Below are positions 33,514 to 45,359 of a stretch of 64,000 nucleotides of DNA, piece after piece. The position numbers were made by a program, and so were the translations under genes. The notes under the pieces were generated by a model that was given only the letters and a program-made list of their open reading frames with translations, had not been told where the DNA came from and made no database searches. Source of the DNA: Sambucus nigra (taxonomy: Eukaryota > Streptophyta > Magnoliopsida > Dipsacales > Adoxaceae); NCBI GenBank assembly GCA_949130495.1, contig OX422220.1, positions 127,198,268-127,262,267 of the forward strand, written 5' to 3'. Positions within the stretch are counted from its first letter, which is position 1; each line of letters starts with the position of its first letter.

Positions 33514-35617
33514 TTGGATATGGTCTAAAGGTTATATGTTTGGAATTGAATCTGCAAAATCCACCTTTATAAGGTATGCTCATAAAGGCCACACATTTGA
33601 GGAAAAATATTGGGATCAATATATGCAGGAAAACCTACACTTCTATAAGTTTCCAAAAGGGATGGGTGTCAATATTCATTCGAAGATGAAGAATGTGCAC
33701 CCCTACACGGGTCATTGAATATACAAACATAGAAGGTGTGAAAGTTCGATTTCACAGGTTTGAATAAACTAATCTCAATCTTTAGGGACAATAATATATG
33801 TTTTTTTCAATTTTTCTAAACATTAAAAATAAAAACTATGAAACCCTTTTCAATATATTGTTAGCCCTTATGGATATTTCAATTTCTTGAATGAAGATAA
33901 AAGGTTTTTCGAGGTTCTAAATTTGATGGATTGTTGACCCTTTTCAATAAAAATCTTTTCCAATAGCCTTGGTTTACTACCTTGAAGAGATTTCTTGTAA
34001 ATGTCACCCATGAATTTAATGACAATAGTATCATCACGATAAAGTCTCTCTAGTGAATGAGAAAAAATAAGGATAGTTTTTCAAAATATATATTTTTTAA
34101 AATTTTTTAAACTTCTGGTGGTAGAGAAGATCCCTCATTTCTTTTAAAAACGTTAGCATACAAACATTTATAATTTAGTGTTGTAGATGAAAAATCCAAA
34201 CATTTCTAAGGGATTATCGAAGGTTACATTTCGAGTGCGAGGAGAGAGTATAATATTGTTAGTTGGTTCCTCATTCGTTTATGATACCATACAAAACTAA
34301 ATAACTATGAGTCAAAATGAGTAAACATATTTAAGCCCTTAACATATTTCTATTAATATATCTTATCTTGAACATGACTCATATGAGCATCTGATATAAA
34401 ATATATCAATTGCTCCTCTCCCCCAAGCCTAGTTCTAAGAAACACAATTCATTTAGAGTTAAGTCTTAAGCGTGCTAATATGTTTGTAGACTTCAAGAAC
34501 AATAGTTATTGTTCATTTTTATCGTATCCAAATGGATCAAACATCTAACCTAAGTTCTTCAATGAAGAGCACATTTAGTTTTCTTTGACGAAATCAATAC
34601 AATTTTATTTATGTCATCCCACAAATGGTGAAATTAGTCCCATTAGTTGAGTGTGTTAAAACTTTCACCATTAATTAAGAGGATTCATAGACCAAAATAA
34701 CAATAATTCCAGATCTTTCGCTAAGAACACCTAAAAGAATATTTTGAGGTTCCCAACCAAAACTTTTTGAATTTGGGTCAAAATTCTTAAATTAGTGTGA
34801 TTAAGAATGATATAACACGGTATAAATATGTATTTCTCACAATTGCAACAAGAATACAGGTAATTCCCTCAAATGTATGCTGACTAAAGAGAACCCCCCT
34901 AGTTTTCTCTCAAAAATATATAATTAAACCTAAACATTAATTTTTTTTCAAATTATTGTACTAAATTTAATAAAGGAAGAAAAAAAATAAGGTTTGAGAT
35001 CATAAAAGTGTAAGGTTAAGGCATCATTAGACTTAACCTTTATCTGTGTCCTCGAAAGTTGAACCTTATCATGTAAAAAAATGCAGTGGTATAAACCATC
35101 AACAAGCATATAAATGTCGCAACCTTTACAATAAAAAAAATCGGCATAGATAATATCTCTTACTCTTAATCATCTTCATTACTTGTGGATCTTGAGTATC
35201 CCTCTTCTTTATCTTGTGAGTTGTTATGTTCACCATCTTCCCTTTCTTAACTAGATCTTTCAAAGATTAGTTTTATGAGCATTTTAATTATCTTTGGCAA
35301 AACCATAAAATGCAATTATTTAATATATATATATATATTTTTTTTTATTTTTTTATTTAAAGCACAATATATAGTTTCTTATAACCTTCATAATTTTTTT
35401 TTTTAATTTTCTTAATATCATGTTGATCACAATAAATTTATTCTTGTGGAACTTGAAATCCATTGATGGTTTTCATGGGAACATATGGTCCACTTTATTA
35501 AATATCCACACATCATAATCTTTAAATTTTATGTGAAATATTATTCTATTTTTTTTACAGTAGATTCAATTAATTCCACTAAATAGACTAAGGTATATTC
35601 TATTTGACCATTCTCAT
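33514..35617. other. Intergenic DNA, nothing recognised
   Basis: A 75-codon frame at 33491-33718 matches nothing I recognise. The rest is AT-rich without long frames or paired repeats. Confidence 0.4.
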
Positions 35618-36897
35618 TGTTAACGCAAAAATTCTCCATCTACGAGGACCAATCAGAAAAGGACACATGTCATCCTACGTGGCAATATTCGACATCCGAG
35701 GAGAGTTGGTCGGCACCCTAGGAGTGTTAGTCGGCACCCGAGGAGAGTTGGTCAGTACCCGAGGAGAATTAGTCGGCACCCGAGGAGTACTAGTCGGCAC
35801 CCGAGGAGAGTTGGTCGGCATATCAACCAGGAAGGTCAAAGGATAACTATGCATTTAATGTGCATTAATGAAGATGGCAGCGCATTTAATGAGCCTTAAT
35901 GTACATTTATACTGTATTAATAGATGACAACACATAGCATACCAAGCAATTCAACAATTAGATTCGTTGAATGTTTTCATAAATGTCTACATACAATGAA
36001 TCTCTTTATCTCCCATCACTATAAATACATGTATTCCCTTAGCCAAAAGGAGGAGATACAGGAGATGGAAGAGAACCTAGAAACCCCATACACAAGATAC
36101 ACATCCTTTCTCTCTCTACACCCTATGGTGCTATTGTAAACCCCTGGGAATAAAATAACAGTGGACGTAGGCTTTTTCTTATAGCTGAACCACTTTAAAA
36201 ATCTTTGTCTCTCATGTGCTTGATTGGATTGCTTTCATCTATTTATCTGTGATCATAAAAATGGGATTCGGTCCAGTTTTTTGCATCAACAAATTGGCGT
36301 CGTCTGTGGGAACGTGTTACAAGCATTGTTCTCTATCAAAAGCTAAATTTTTTATTTTCTCTATGTATAATCAATTATATATTATAAATACATCTTTTGA
36401 TTCAATCATGATTTTTAAGTTTATATACATAAATTAATTGTCCAATTTTTATTTGCAAAATATTGCATATCATGATTTTAAAATCATAACTGTTAGATTA
36501 ATTCTTATTTAGAAATCTGAAAAATAATGCATTTCATAAATCATAACTTTTTGCTTGATTCTCAAGTTTCAATTTTATATCATGGAATAAATATTTTAAA
36601 TGATTACATATACCAATATATATGACGGTGGTAAGATTTGATAATTTTCATTATAAATTTTGTATTACCCTTTCACATTACAGCCTTAGGGCTATAAATA
36701 CATTGTATTATCCTCATTGTAAGGGGACCGGAATTTCTTGATAAAACTTGTAAACGAGAATTCCCAAACAGTCATCAATAACAGACACAGTGGACGTATG
36801 CCATTCTTATAAGGCTGAACCACTTTAAAACTTCTTTGCCTCATTTATTTTATCTGTGATTAAATAATTAGATATAATCTAATTTTTTACATCAACA
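35618..36897 (+). mobile_element. Rearranged third copy: LTR, short leader, foreign LTR end
   Basis: 35618-36291 is an LTR of the family at 823 (same start, 21-bp array, TATA box, stem-loop motif at 36161-36193). The same primer-type site and about 370 bp of the same leader follow (to about 36660). It then switches to the 3' part of a different Tat-type LTR (about 36661-36897) with its own TATA region (GCTATAAATACATTG), stem-loop motif (36790-36823) and end ACATCAACA. The 5-mers outside (CTCAT, TTAGC) do not match, so it is not a clean insertion. Confidence 0.7.
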
Positions 36898-37529
36898 TTA
36901 GCCATGAAATTTTTGAAGCATGGAATAAGTGTGTGTGAATATTGACATATATTCTAATATCCTTAAAGAGTTTCCTTTACACTTGATAAAGAGAGGAGTA
37001 GATATAGTGTGCATATTTGTTCTTTTTTCTCCTCATCTCTTATTTGCATTTGATCACATATTGCCTTAAGTTTCATGAATAACAAAGATGAAAGAGAATT
37101 TAGTTTAGGCCCCTACAAACATTCAATCACTTAGTCCCTCATACTTTTTAGATTTTGTTCTTATGAGAAGTTTTTCATCATTGTATCCACCGTAAGCTTC
37201 CTTTTCTTGTAACAAGAGATTTTTTAAATCTAAAGAAGATTGTTCATAGGGTGTCGTTTAGAGAAAACAAGGCTCATCACTAATCAAGACATTGATATGT
37301 TGATACGGAGTTTTCCTCTTGTGATTTTGATAGAAATATTTGGTCTTCAAAGTAGCGCGGAATATAGTGTAAGATATGTTACCCTCTGTGGCCATCCCGT
37401 TTCCTTCCTTGTACTTCCGGGGGGGGGGGGGGGGGTCTGACGCTCATGCTTACGAATGGAAGGAGAGAAGAAGAAGGTCTTGCACTATTTCTAGGGGCGC
37501 TTCGGCCATAGTCGATGTGGAGTGATGTA
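36898..37529. other. Intergenic DNA with a poly-G run
   Basis: No gene recognised. G homopolymer of about 17 at 37421-37437. Confidence 0.5.
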
Positions 37530-39638
37530 AAGAGATAGAGTCGTCAACTTATTTTGCACAAAAATGGCAAAACTAAATGTTTTTGCCTCGAGATAATGGC
37601 ATCAACATACTGATGCTTGCGAAACCAATTAGTTCAGTGATTTGGGGGATAAGTTACAGAATGGTAAGGTGTTAGGTTGCCATCCCGCTATTTCGGTCTC
37701 TTATGGGCATGTGTTATTCTTCTCCTTAATAACTCTATTAAATGTGTGCCCGTGTATATATAAATGGAGAATGGAATTTCTCTATTCGCGTCATGGATAA
37801 AGGTAGAGTGAAGTCATCCGTAGGAGAGTTACCAAAATAGTAATTGAAAACATAATGTTTTCTCTCATCGAGATATCGATCGTTATGGTGAAACAATATT
37901 ATGTGTTAGATAAAGCACAAAAAAGAATCACAAGTATAATATATAGAAATAATATATGAATAAAAATAGGAAAGGAGGACTCAAGTCTCGAGTTTTTACC
38001 CAAGACGTCAACGTAGCTTAAAAAGGCATCAAAGTCCATGTAGTTTGCATGCAACATGAGGGTGGGATTTATCACATAAATCCAATCGGGGATTTTATTT
38101 AGATGCGTGTGTGTAGAAAATGGATATTTTTTATTTTAGAAAATATGATGAGAAATCTAGTTTGGAATTTATGAGCAACCCATCTTTTTCTTGTTTTTTT
38201 TAATTAAAAATAAAGTATACGCAATACTACTAATAAAAAGTGGGATATTAATATGTGTTGACTAACAAAGATGAAATGCTAAAGTAAGAATTAAATAATT
38301 AATACGACAATAAGGAAATTTAAGGATAAAGAAGAATGTTTGGACCTTTGGAGGCTTGAAGGTTGGTCTTGATTGTTGAAAGGTTGGCCTTCCAAGTGGA
38401 TAGAGGTAGTAGGAGGAGAGGGAAATGATTTTGCTAAATTGGGTGTGAAAGGGATGGAAATGAAATATAGAGGAGAGGTTTTAATAGGGAAACCATGCTG
38501 ACTTTGAGAGAATCTTGTTGAGATCACTGAGAGGGATATTTCTGAGGTGTCATTCGAAGTGAGATCATGCTCTATTTATATAGGGTCAAGGGGGAGCCTA
38601 TTGGTATTGTACTTGACCTACCTATCAGTAGGAAACTCTAAACACACGGTCAATAGGCAGGGAAATGGGGTTTTCATTCGGCAATCTCATGCACATTTCT
38701 TGGAAAAAGGTCATAAAATGCAATCTGTAAGTCCGAATTGTGCACGGGGCATGTGGTTGTAAAGATTATCCTGATACCTTTAAGAATACATTAGTTTTAT
38801 CTTGGGTTCGGGAGTTGATTGTGGTTAAATGGGGCTCTAAAGTGCCCGATAACCTTTTGGACAAGAGATTCCCAGAGAAAAATGGATCGTCCGTTTGAAC
38901 CGTAAGGTAGATGCGTGCAGAGACAGACCATTGGAAAGGGTATTTAGATACCTTGAAAGATTCATTTAGTATCATTCGGTTCGGAGAGTTGACCTTGGTC
39001 AAATGGAGCTTGGGAGCTTTCGATGCCCCTTCGGAGTAAAATGGGTCGTTCGTCTGTACCGTAAAGCTAATTCACACACGGGGTGGATTGTTGGAAAGGG
39101 TTTTCAAAGCCTTTTGAATATTCATTGAGGCTTATTTGAGTTGAAGAGTTGACGGGAGTCAAATGGAATCCAAAAGAGCCCGATGGTCTCCGGTTCAGTT
39201 TTAGGGGGAAAACGAACTGTTCATCCCAACTGCAAGACTGATTCATGCACATGGTAGACCATTGGAAAGGGGATTTAAATCTATAAAAATATTCATTGAG
39301 CTTTCGCTCAGGTAAGGAAGGTGATTGGGGTCAAAATGGGGTCTGGGAGCTGCCGGTGGCCTTCGGATCGAGTTTGGATAGTAAAATGGGCAGTTCGTCC
39401 AAATTGTAAGGCCAATTAGTGCACAAGAAAAACCATTGGAAACATGATTCAGATAATTTATAAGATTCATTGAGATTTCTCTCATACGAGAAAGTTGACC
39501 TGAGTCAAATGGGGTCCGAGGGCGCCTGGTGGCCTCTAGATCAGATGTCGGAGTATGACCTAGGGTTCTATGGTGAAGAAGGAAGTGCTGGGGACCTAAG
39601 CAGAGTCTTAAGGGTGTCCTAAAATGGGGTGTCTACAG
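37530..39638 (+). mobile_element. Gypsy-type LTR fragment ending GGTGTCTACA
   Basis: The right end GGGGTGTCTACA (39627-39638) is the mirror of the TGTAGACACC starts common in plant gypsy LTRs. The block with GATAGAGTCGTCAAC ... GGTAAGGTGTTAGG (37534-37675) also resembles known LTR sequence of that group. No matching left end or primer site was found, so it is a truncated or solo copy. Confidence 0.45.
38780..39540 (+). repeat. Four degenerate tandem units of about 160-174 bp
   Basis: Anchored by TTGGAAA at about 38931, 39091, 39262 and 39436. Each unit also contains GAGTTGAC..GGTCAAATGG and a variant of ATGG.TCGTCCGT. Internal repeats of the LTR fragment. Confidence 0.8.
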
Positions 39639-39707
39639 CCTAAATAACTCTTTACTAAGTATAGTGAGTTTGTTGCATTTACTCGAGGTTTTTTCCCGTA
39701 AGTGGAG
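39639..39707 (+). mobile_element. Left half of a copia-like LTR end split by the Tat element
   Basis: GAGGTTTTTTCCCGTAAGTGGAG joined to the right flank of the Tat insertion (TTTTTCTCAAACATTTAGTG, 49850 onward) restores a string typical of the U5 region of Ty1-copia LTRs. The rest of that element is not visible. Confidence 0.35.
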
Positions 39708-40555
39708 TGATGATACTAGTTATAGTATCACTATGAAAATATATGTAAGATCAATCAAGTAAGGTCTCAAATGTGCGTCAATGATGAGAAATTAGATATA
39801 AAGTAAATGAGGAGATGAGCCAAGGAGAAGATAAGACAGTATATAAGCGGTTCAGCTTTTCTAGGTCTACTCCACTATTTGTGTGTGAGTGAATTCCACT
39901 AAGAAATGGCTCTAATGGCCTTTGGATACAAAATACTCAGCCTTATCTCTCTATGATGCCATTTCACCAGAGTTTTAATAGGGTTTTGAATTAAAGTCCT
40001 TCTCAATGTAGAATAAGGTGAGTATTTATATTGTTTGGGTGGTGCAGAAGGCATATGTTATATGTGGCATCCAATAATGAGCAGCCACCTGTCCCTATCA
40101 CAAGTAGATTATGATGATTAAATATCCCTCACACATGAGGGAGATGCTGTTGCAATGGTTTTATCCACATTGGGCTCGTAACCCACCCGCACTCTCCCAC
40201 GCGTGATCCATCTCACACACTCTATCAGGTGTCAAATGTGTCTTGTTGTGAGAGTGTCACCCTGGACGAGTACGACACCTCCAATGAGGCGACTGTGTGA
40301 ATGAAGATGGAATAGGGGTCTCAACTAATGATGGTATCTAACCGAGACGAGCCTGATGTGTGCATGTCCTTGATAAGTCTCAATCTATAGTATTACAAGA
40401 CAAGATCAATTCGTATGTGGCCTGAGTTATAAAATCTTCTTGGCTCATGGACGAGACGACATCAAGATCGTAGAAGTTGGATCCCTTGTAAAAAGTATCC
40501 TGTGTAGTGTCGGCTTGAGCATCAGGGAGAGATGAGGATACACTTGGGCATATCA
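39708..40555 (-). repeat. 3' LTR of the Tat element
   Basis: 848 bp. TATA-like ATATAAATAC lies on the minus strand near 40022-40031 and the conserved stem-loop motif at 39847-39875. A polypurine tract (AAGGGATATGGGTGAT, minus strand) adjoins at 40556-40572. Confidence 0.9.
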
Positions 40556-40895
40556 ATCACCCATATCCCTTAGTGTCCTGTGTAGATTGGAAACTGAGGG
40601 GTATAAGCGTCTGGGGGTAAAAGGTATAACATATATCCTTATTCTCCTATTGAGTTTTCCATTCACTATCAAGTCTGAGTCGGTGTTCCCGAAGCGCTTT
40701 TGAAAATGGTGTCCCCTAACTTTGCAAATATGGTTAGCAATTTGGGAAGAAACAAATAGCCATGTGTGGCTAGCCGAAGAAGGTGACTATTAGTGTTCCA
40801 AGTTGAATCAATAGGACAAGAAAAATGAAGGAACGAGTGGAGGATACTATTAACTAGCGTAAAAAAAATAGAGTCGATCGGACAAAGGGGATGAC

Positions 40896-41769
40896 ATGGC
40901 GATTCCAATCTCTACCGATGACATCCATGATGTTTATCTCACCCAACTAAAGCTTAATTACGAGAGTTTGATTGGGAGTGCTAAGAAGTCAATTGACTCG
41001 CTCGCCTCGCGGATATCCAATGCTGATAAGAGTTTTCTCTGATCCATAAACTCATCCTTTCTTACTAAATTCGGCCTTCATAGGTCCGTCTAGGTAATTT
41101 CTTGAACTTTGGCAGTTTCAAGTGTTATCCCGTACTAACTTGATTCTTCATATTTTTACAGTATCTACTTGTCTTCTATCATATGGGGGACTGGGTTGAG
41201 AAAAAGTTCCCTTAATTTAGAATGGAATAGATGCGGAGAAGATGGAGAAGGACTTGAGGGAGGATCTTCAGAAGGTGATGTTGGCTTAGCAGGATAAGAA
41301 CCGGGAGTTGGATGATCTGAAAGCTAAGCACGCAAAGGTTTTGAAGTAACTGGCCGATAATAAGAAAGCTAAGATATATGCTACAGTCAAGGCGACTTTG
41401 GACGAGTCAATGGCACAAGTTGTGGCTGAGTTCAAAGAGTGTGATGATTTTGGGGGTTATGCACTTGAGTACCCTGAAAGAGGGATAAAAAATATTGATC
41501 GATGGGCCACCCTAAAGCGTGATGCCTCCGAGATTTTAACCCCCAAATACTTTAAAGGCCTTAATTTTAATGACCCCCTGCTCGGGACTACCCTAGCCGA
41601 TGTGGAGAAACCGACCGAGACTCTTGAGGTTAATACTATGGATTACACTAAAAACATCAAAGATGCGGTAGAACGTGGTGTCAACGATGACGGGGCCAAA
41701 ACTCAAATCCCTTCACATAATGTCATCGTTTCTCCTTTTGATATTCCCCTTAAAGAGACCCAAGTTTAA
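40896..41769 (+). pseudogene. Antisense ORF of the Tat element, intron-bearing, broken
   Basis: This gene runs opposite to gag-pol, between integrase and the 3' LTR. It starts with an ATG at 40896 and a 48-codon frame to 41041. A likely intron follows, with donor candidate TAG/GTAATTTC near 41093, TACTAAC branch-point string near 41133 and TTTTTACAG near 41161. The distal part encodes a Lys/Glu-rich coiled coil (41249-41400, with two in-frame stops). An open frame (41398-41769) then contains Val-Val-Ala-Glu-Phe-Lys-Glu and Cys-Asp-Asp-Phe-Gly-Gly-Tyr followed by Asp-Arg-Trp. Antisense ORFs at this site, with helical proteins of unknown role, are known from Tat elements such as Grande and Retand. 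The stops show this copy is dead. A similar gene lies antisense in the element at 54124. Confidence 0.6.
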
Positions 41770-42059
41770 CTTTATTCTGGGCAACCATTTGTGGCCTTAT
41801 TATCCCTTTTTATCTAATGTAATATTCGAATAATTTTTAGTTTGTGATGATTTACTCTGTCTGTATACTCCTTATTTTATGGAAGAATTTTGTTAAATCT
41901 TGGAATGACGAATACTTTCATTGTTTGTTCCTGTCATCTTCTATTTCTATCTCATAATTTTTTTTTATCTTAGCTTCATATTGTTTGTTTGGCAAAACCT
42001 ACTGATATTCAATAATTAACCATAATGGAATGACTTATAACCTGAGATCACTAGTTAAC

Positions 42060-42620
42060 AATTTTCTTCTCACATATTGTCTCGTCCTTAGACGAGATAA
42101 ATATAACCAAGCAAATGATTGTTTTCAAATTTGAATAAGCTGCCTCTCGTCATTTTGAGAGTGTATGGACAAGACACCTATTCCTATAATGTCGTTTAGG
42201 CTGGGAGAGCTTCTCACCAAATTAATGATGCTAAGGTAAATCATAGTGAAATAATTTTTGAATTTGAATTCGCCAAATTATGGTGTTATATCACAAGTCC
42301 CCTCACGTCGCTTTGATAGTGTATGGATGAGTGTTATCTCGTCCTACACCGTCGTCTCGCCCGAGAGATATTTTCACCAAAATAATGATGTTAAGGTAAA
42401 CCATAATGAAATGATTTTGAATTTGAATTCATGAAATTATAGTGTTATATCACAAGTCCCCTCTCATCATTTTGAGAGTGCATGGATGAGTGATATCTCG
42501 TCTTACACTATCATCTCGATCGAGAGAGCTTTTCACCAAATTAATGATGTTAAGGTAAACCATAGTGAAATGATTTTTTGATGAAGTCACCAAATTATGG
42601 TGTTATAGTATTGTCCCCCC
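42060..42620 (-). repeat. 160-bp tandem repeats between integrase and antisense ORF
   Basis: About three and a half units anchored by AAGGTAAA at about 42233, 42393 and 42552. Each also contains TTATGGTGTTAT, AAGTCCCCTC and CGAGAGA. Tandem repeats in this untranslated zone are common in Tat elements. Confidence 0.85.
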
Positions 42621-42633
42621 CCCCCCCCCCCCC
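42615..42633. repeat. Poly-C run of 19
   Basis: Uninterrupted C homopolymer at the end of the 160-bp repeat block. Confidence 0.9.
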
Positions 42634-42879
42634 ACCTCTCGGTGTTATTGAGAATCCATGGATGAGGCTATGCCCGTCCGAATTGTCATGTGACCGAGAT
42701 TAAGGTAATTCTAGTTAACCATATAAGTGTGTTACATAGCTTAGGATGAACTGAAACATACAATCTAAATTACTCATGCAATAAGAATAAGAGAGAACAC
42801 TTGCAATTTTTCATTCATAACTTCTCTTCTCGTACAAAAATACAATGATAGAATAAACCTATACAATGTCCTACTGATA

Positions 42880-43990
42880 ATACTTCTTTAGATGGTCGGT
42901 ATTTCAAGGATTGGAGAATGGATCTCTCTCCAAGTTCTCGAGCCGATATGTACCAGGAACTACCTCTTCTGCTACCCTGTATGGACCATACAAATTAGGA
43001 CGAAGTTTCTGCCAAGATTTTTTCAAAACCAAGTCTCCTACTGCTAATGGACTAGCCTTCACTCTTTTGTTGTAAAATCTAGCAGTTATTTCCTAATAGG
43101 ATGTCTGTCTAACCTCTCTGTATTATCTTCTTTATTCAATGAGTTCTAGATCCAACCTCCTATCTTCATCATTTATTTCAGGGTAAAAAGTCTGAACCCT
43201 TGGTAAACCAATTTCTATAGGGATCACTCTCGCTAAAACGTAGGAAAGCATAAAAGGGGTTTATCCTATCAGAGTTCTTTTTATTATCCTGTAGGTCCAC
43301 AGGATAGCATGCACTTTATCGGTCTAAAGTCCCTTGGCGCATTCCAACTTCTTATTTATCCCATCCAATATGGTTCTGTTAATCACCTCTGTTTGACCAT
43401 TTGCCCAGGGTCGGCCTGGAGCTGAATAAAATTGTTTGATGTCGACCCTTTTACAGTAGGCCTCCAAATATGAGTTTTGAACGGTTTTAATTATCTGAGA
43501 CGAGGGTATGAGTTAAACTATATTTACAAATGATGTTCCTCCGAATAAAATTGATGGTATTCGTCTTAGTGATGGTGATCATGGACTCTGTATCAACCCA
43601 TTTTGGGAAGTAGTCAATCGCCACTATGAGGTAACTATAGTTGCCAGTTGCCCTGGGCAAGGGTCCTACCAAATAAATTCCCCAAACAACAAACGACTAG
43701 GGAGATGCAATAGAAAATATAGGCTGATGAGGCTGGTGTGGGATGCTGTAAAACCTCTGAAACTTATCACATCTCTTGACAAAACTAGTCGTATCCCTAG
43801 CCGAGGTTGGCCACCAATATCCCTGGGTGACCACCCTTTTTTGCCAAGGATCTCCCTCATATATGACTGGATCTTGAATCTTCATGTATATCTTTCAAAA
43901 TTTATTCCACCTCTGTCGGATGGACATATCAGAGTAGAGGGAGGAAAAAACCTTTCTTATATAAAACATTCCCAATGGCTGAGAATTTAA
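42880..43990 (-). pseudogene. Integrase of the Tat element, degenerate
   Basis: Minus-strand frames show the integrase order. An N-terminal region has Trp-Pro-Thr and paired Cys (Lys-Arg-Cys-Asp-Lys-Phe-Gln-Arg; 43885-43700). The catalytic core begins Val-Gly-Pro-Leu-Pro-Arg-Ala and holds an Ile-Asp-Tyr-Phe-Pro-Lys-Trp-Val block and the later Leu-Val-Ser-Asp-Asn (43672-43487). A C-terminal part with Tyr-Asn-Lys-Arg-Val and Gly-Asp-Leu-Val-Leu-Lys reaches about 42880. The two visible Asp positions fit the DDE core, but the third acidic residue lies in a region with stops and could not be confirmed. Integrase would insert the cDNA; stops and frame changes make this copy non-functional. No chromodomain is seen, as expected for Tat. 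Confidence 0.8.
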
Positions 43991-44286
43991 CTACTTTATA
44001 CCTGACCTTCTTTCTTTCCAACTTTAAGTCTGGTAGTTCACCATCTTTTATATATCGAATGAAAGGATACATTCAAGGTTCTCCTATCTCAAGGTTTAAG
44101 AATAACTCAACCTTGTCATCTTCTTCTTCGATGGTCGGTCAATGTAGAATCTTGACTGGCATCTACCTTATAATTTTAGTTTTAGTTATTGACGCCAATC
44201 TCGCCAAGGCATCGGCTCGGCCATTATCCAGCTGAGGGATCCTTTTGTGCTTTATCTCATTGCATTGATTCTACATTAATTTTACC

Positions 44287-44592
44287 CTAGATAGATACTT
44301 CACCATCCTTAGCCTTGTACACTCCTAAGATTTGGTTTACTACCAGTATGGAATCATTTTGAACTAACAACTTACTTGCATTCAGTACTTTGGCGAGGGA
44401 GAGACGGACATGCAAGGCCTCATACTCAGATTCATTATTGGATGCCTTGAACTTGAATCTCAAAGCATACTCTATACCAGTTCCATATGGAGCCAACACT
44501 ATCAAACCATCTCCACTCCCTGCCTCATAAGAGGAACCATCAAGATAAAGGTTCCACATGGTGCCTTTTTCAGAGAAATTACCTTCTTTCAA
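44287..44592 (-). pseudogene. Second (archaeal-type) RNase H of the Tat element
   Basis: An open minus-strand frame of about 101 codons. It carries Trp-Asn-Leu-Tyr-Leu-Asp-Gly-Ser-Ser near residues 13-21, Gly-Ser-Gly-Asp-Gly-Leu after it, then Ala-Ser-Asn-Asn-Glu-Ser-Glu-Tyr-Glu-Ala-Leu and later Val-Gln-Asn-Asp-Ser-Ile-Leu-Val-Val-Asn-Gln. These are the conserved Asp, Glu and Asp blocks of the additional RNase H found in Tat-lineage elements between the ordinary RNase H and integrase. The spacing and residues look intact here, although the surrounding pol is broken. Its role in the living element would be removal of RNA from RNA/DNA hybrids. Confidence 0.82.
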
Positions 44593-44811
44593 GGATCCAT
44601 TATTGAATAAAAATCTTTCTTATTTATTCTCGGCCACCGCTCTCCTACTCATACTTGTCTTAGCCTCATTCAAGGGAGGACATGCTCTTTATGTCTCATT
44701 GGCTAAATCAATAATCTCCTCTGCATCAGTCTCAGCCCATGTTAAATCGACTACAAAATTAGCTAAATCCCGCCCCTTGATGGACATTCTCAGCTGATAG
44801 ACGACGTCAAA

Positions 44812-45273
44812 TTATCTAAAATCTATCGACCAAGCCATCAACCTACCCAATTTCTCGAGTTTATGGATGACCTGCCTAAGAGGAAAGTCTTTTAGGACGA
44901 CCATGGTAAGGGATTGGAAGTAAGGTTTCATCTTTCCCGATGCATGGATGAGAGCGTAAGTTAACTTTTCCATTTTTGGATATCTCTGTTCAGCCCCTTG
45001 AGGAGCCTTACTGTTGAAATATACTGTCTTCTGGACACCCTCATCATTTATCACAATTACTGCGTTGATGGTCGATTCTGATACGGCCAAGTACAAATAC
45101 AACTTTTCTTCTTGAACAAGTCTTGACAAGTAGAGTGGGGAGCCAAGGTAGACCTTCAATTCCTGAAAGTCCCTTTCACACTTCTTTTTCCACTCTAAGG
45201 CTTTTATCAGTACCTTCAATAAGGGCAGACACTTGTATGTAGCCTTGGATACAAACTTATTTAGTGCTGCCAC
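44812..45273 (-). pseudogene. Reverse transcriptase C-terminus and first RNase H of the Tat element
   Basis: An open minus-strand frame of 153 codons. It begins in the thumb/connection region (Ala-Ala-Leu-Asn-Lys-Phe-Val-Ser-Lys-Ala, then Pro-Leu-Leu-Lys-Val-Leu) and continues through the Leu-Tyr-Leu-Tyr-Leu-Ala-Val-Ser block. Next come a Tyr-Phe-Asn-Ser-Lys-Ala-Pro-Gln-Gly-Ala-Glu-Gln-Arg-Tyr block and Met-Glu-Lys-Leu-Thr-Tyr-Ala-Leu. This is the standard RNase H domain that follows gypsy reverse transcriptase, ending with Leu-Met-Ala-Trp-Ser. It is continuous over this stretch, but the upstream reverse transcriptase frame is interrupted. Confidence 0.82.
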
Positions 45274-45359
45274 TCGTCCGGTAAACCTTTAGACTTCCTT
45301 TATGGTCTTGAGTTTTCACCTCCATCAAAAATTTAATTTTTTAGGGTTAGGTTCTATCC

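Noticed and set aside
33491..33718. A 75-codon frame as a host gene
   Set aside because: No recognisable motif, no splice or promoter context, and it overlaps a hairpin arm. Kept as unassigned sequence.
34300..35100. Possible minus-strand LTR or viral remnant near a GGTATAAATATG string
   Set aside because: No polymerase, capsid or movement-protein-like frame and no paired repeats, so nothing supports a call.
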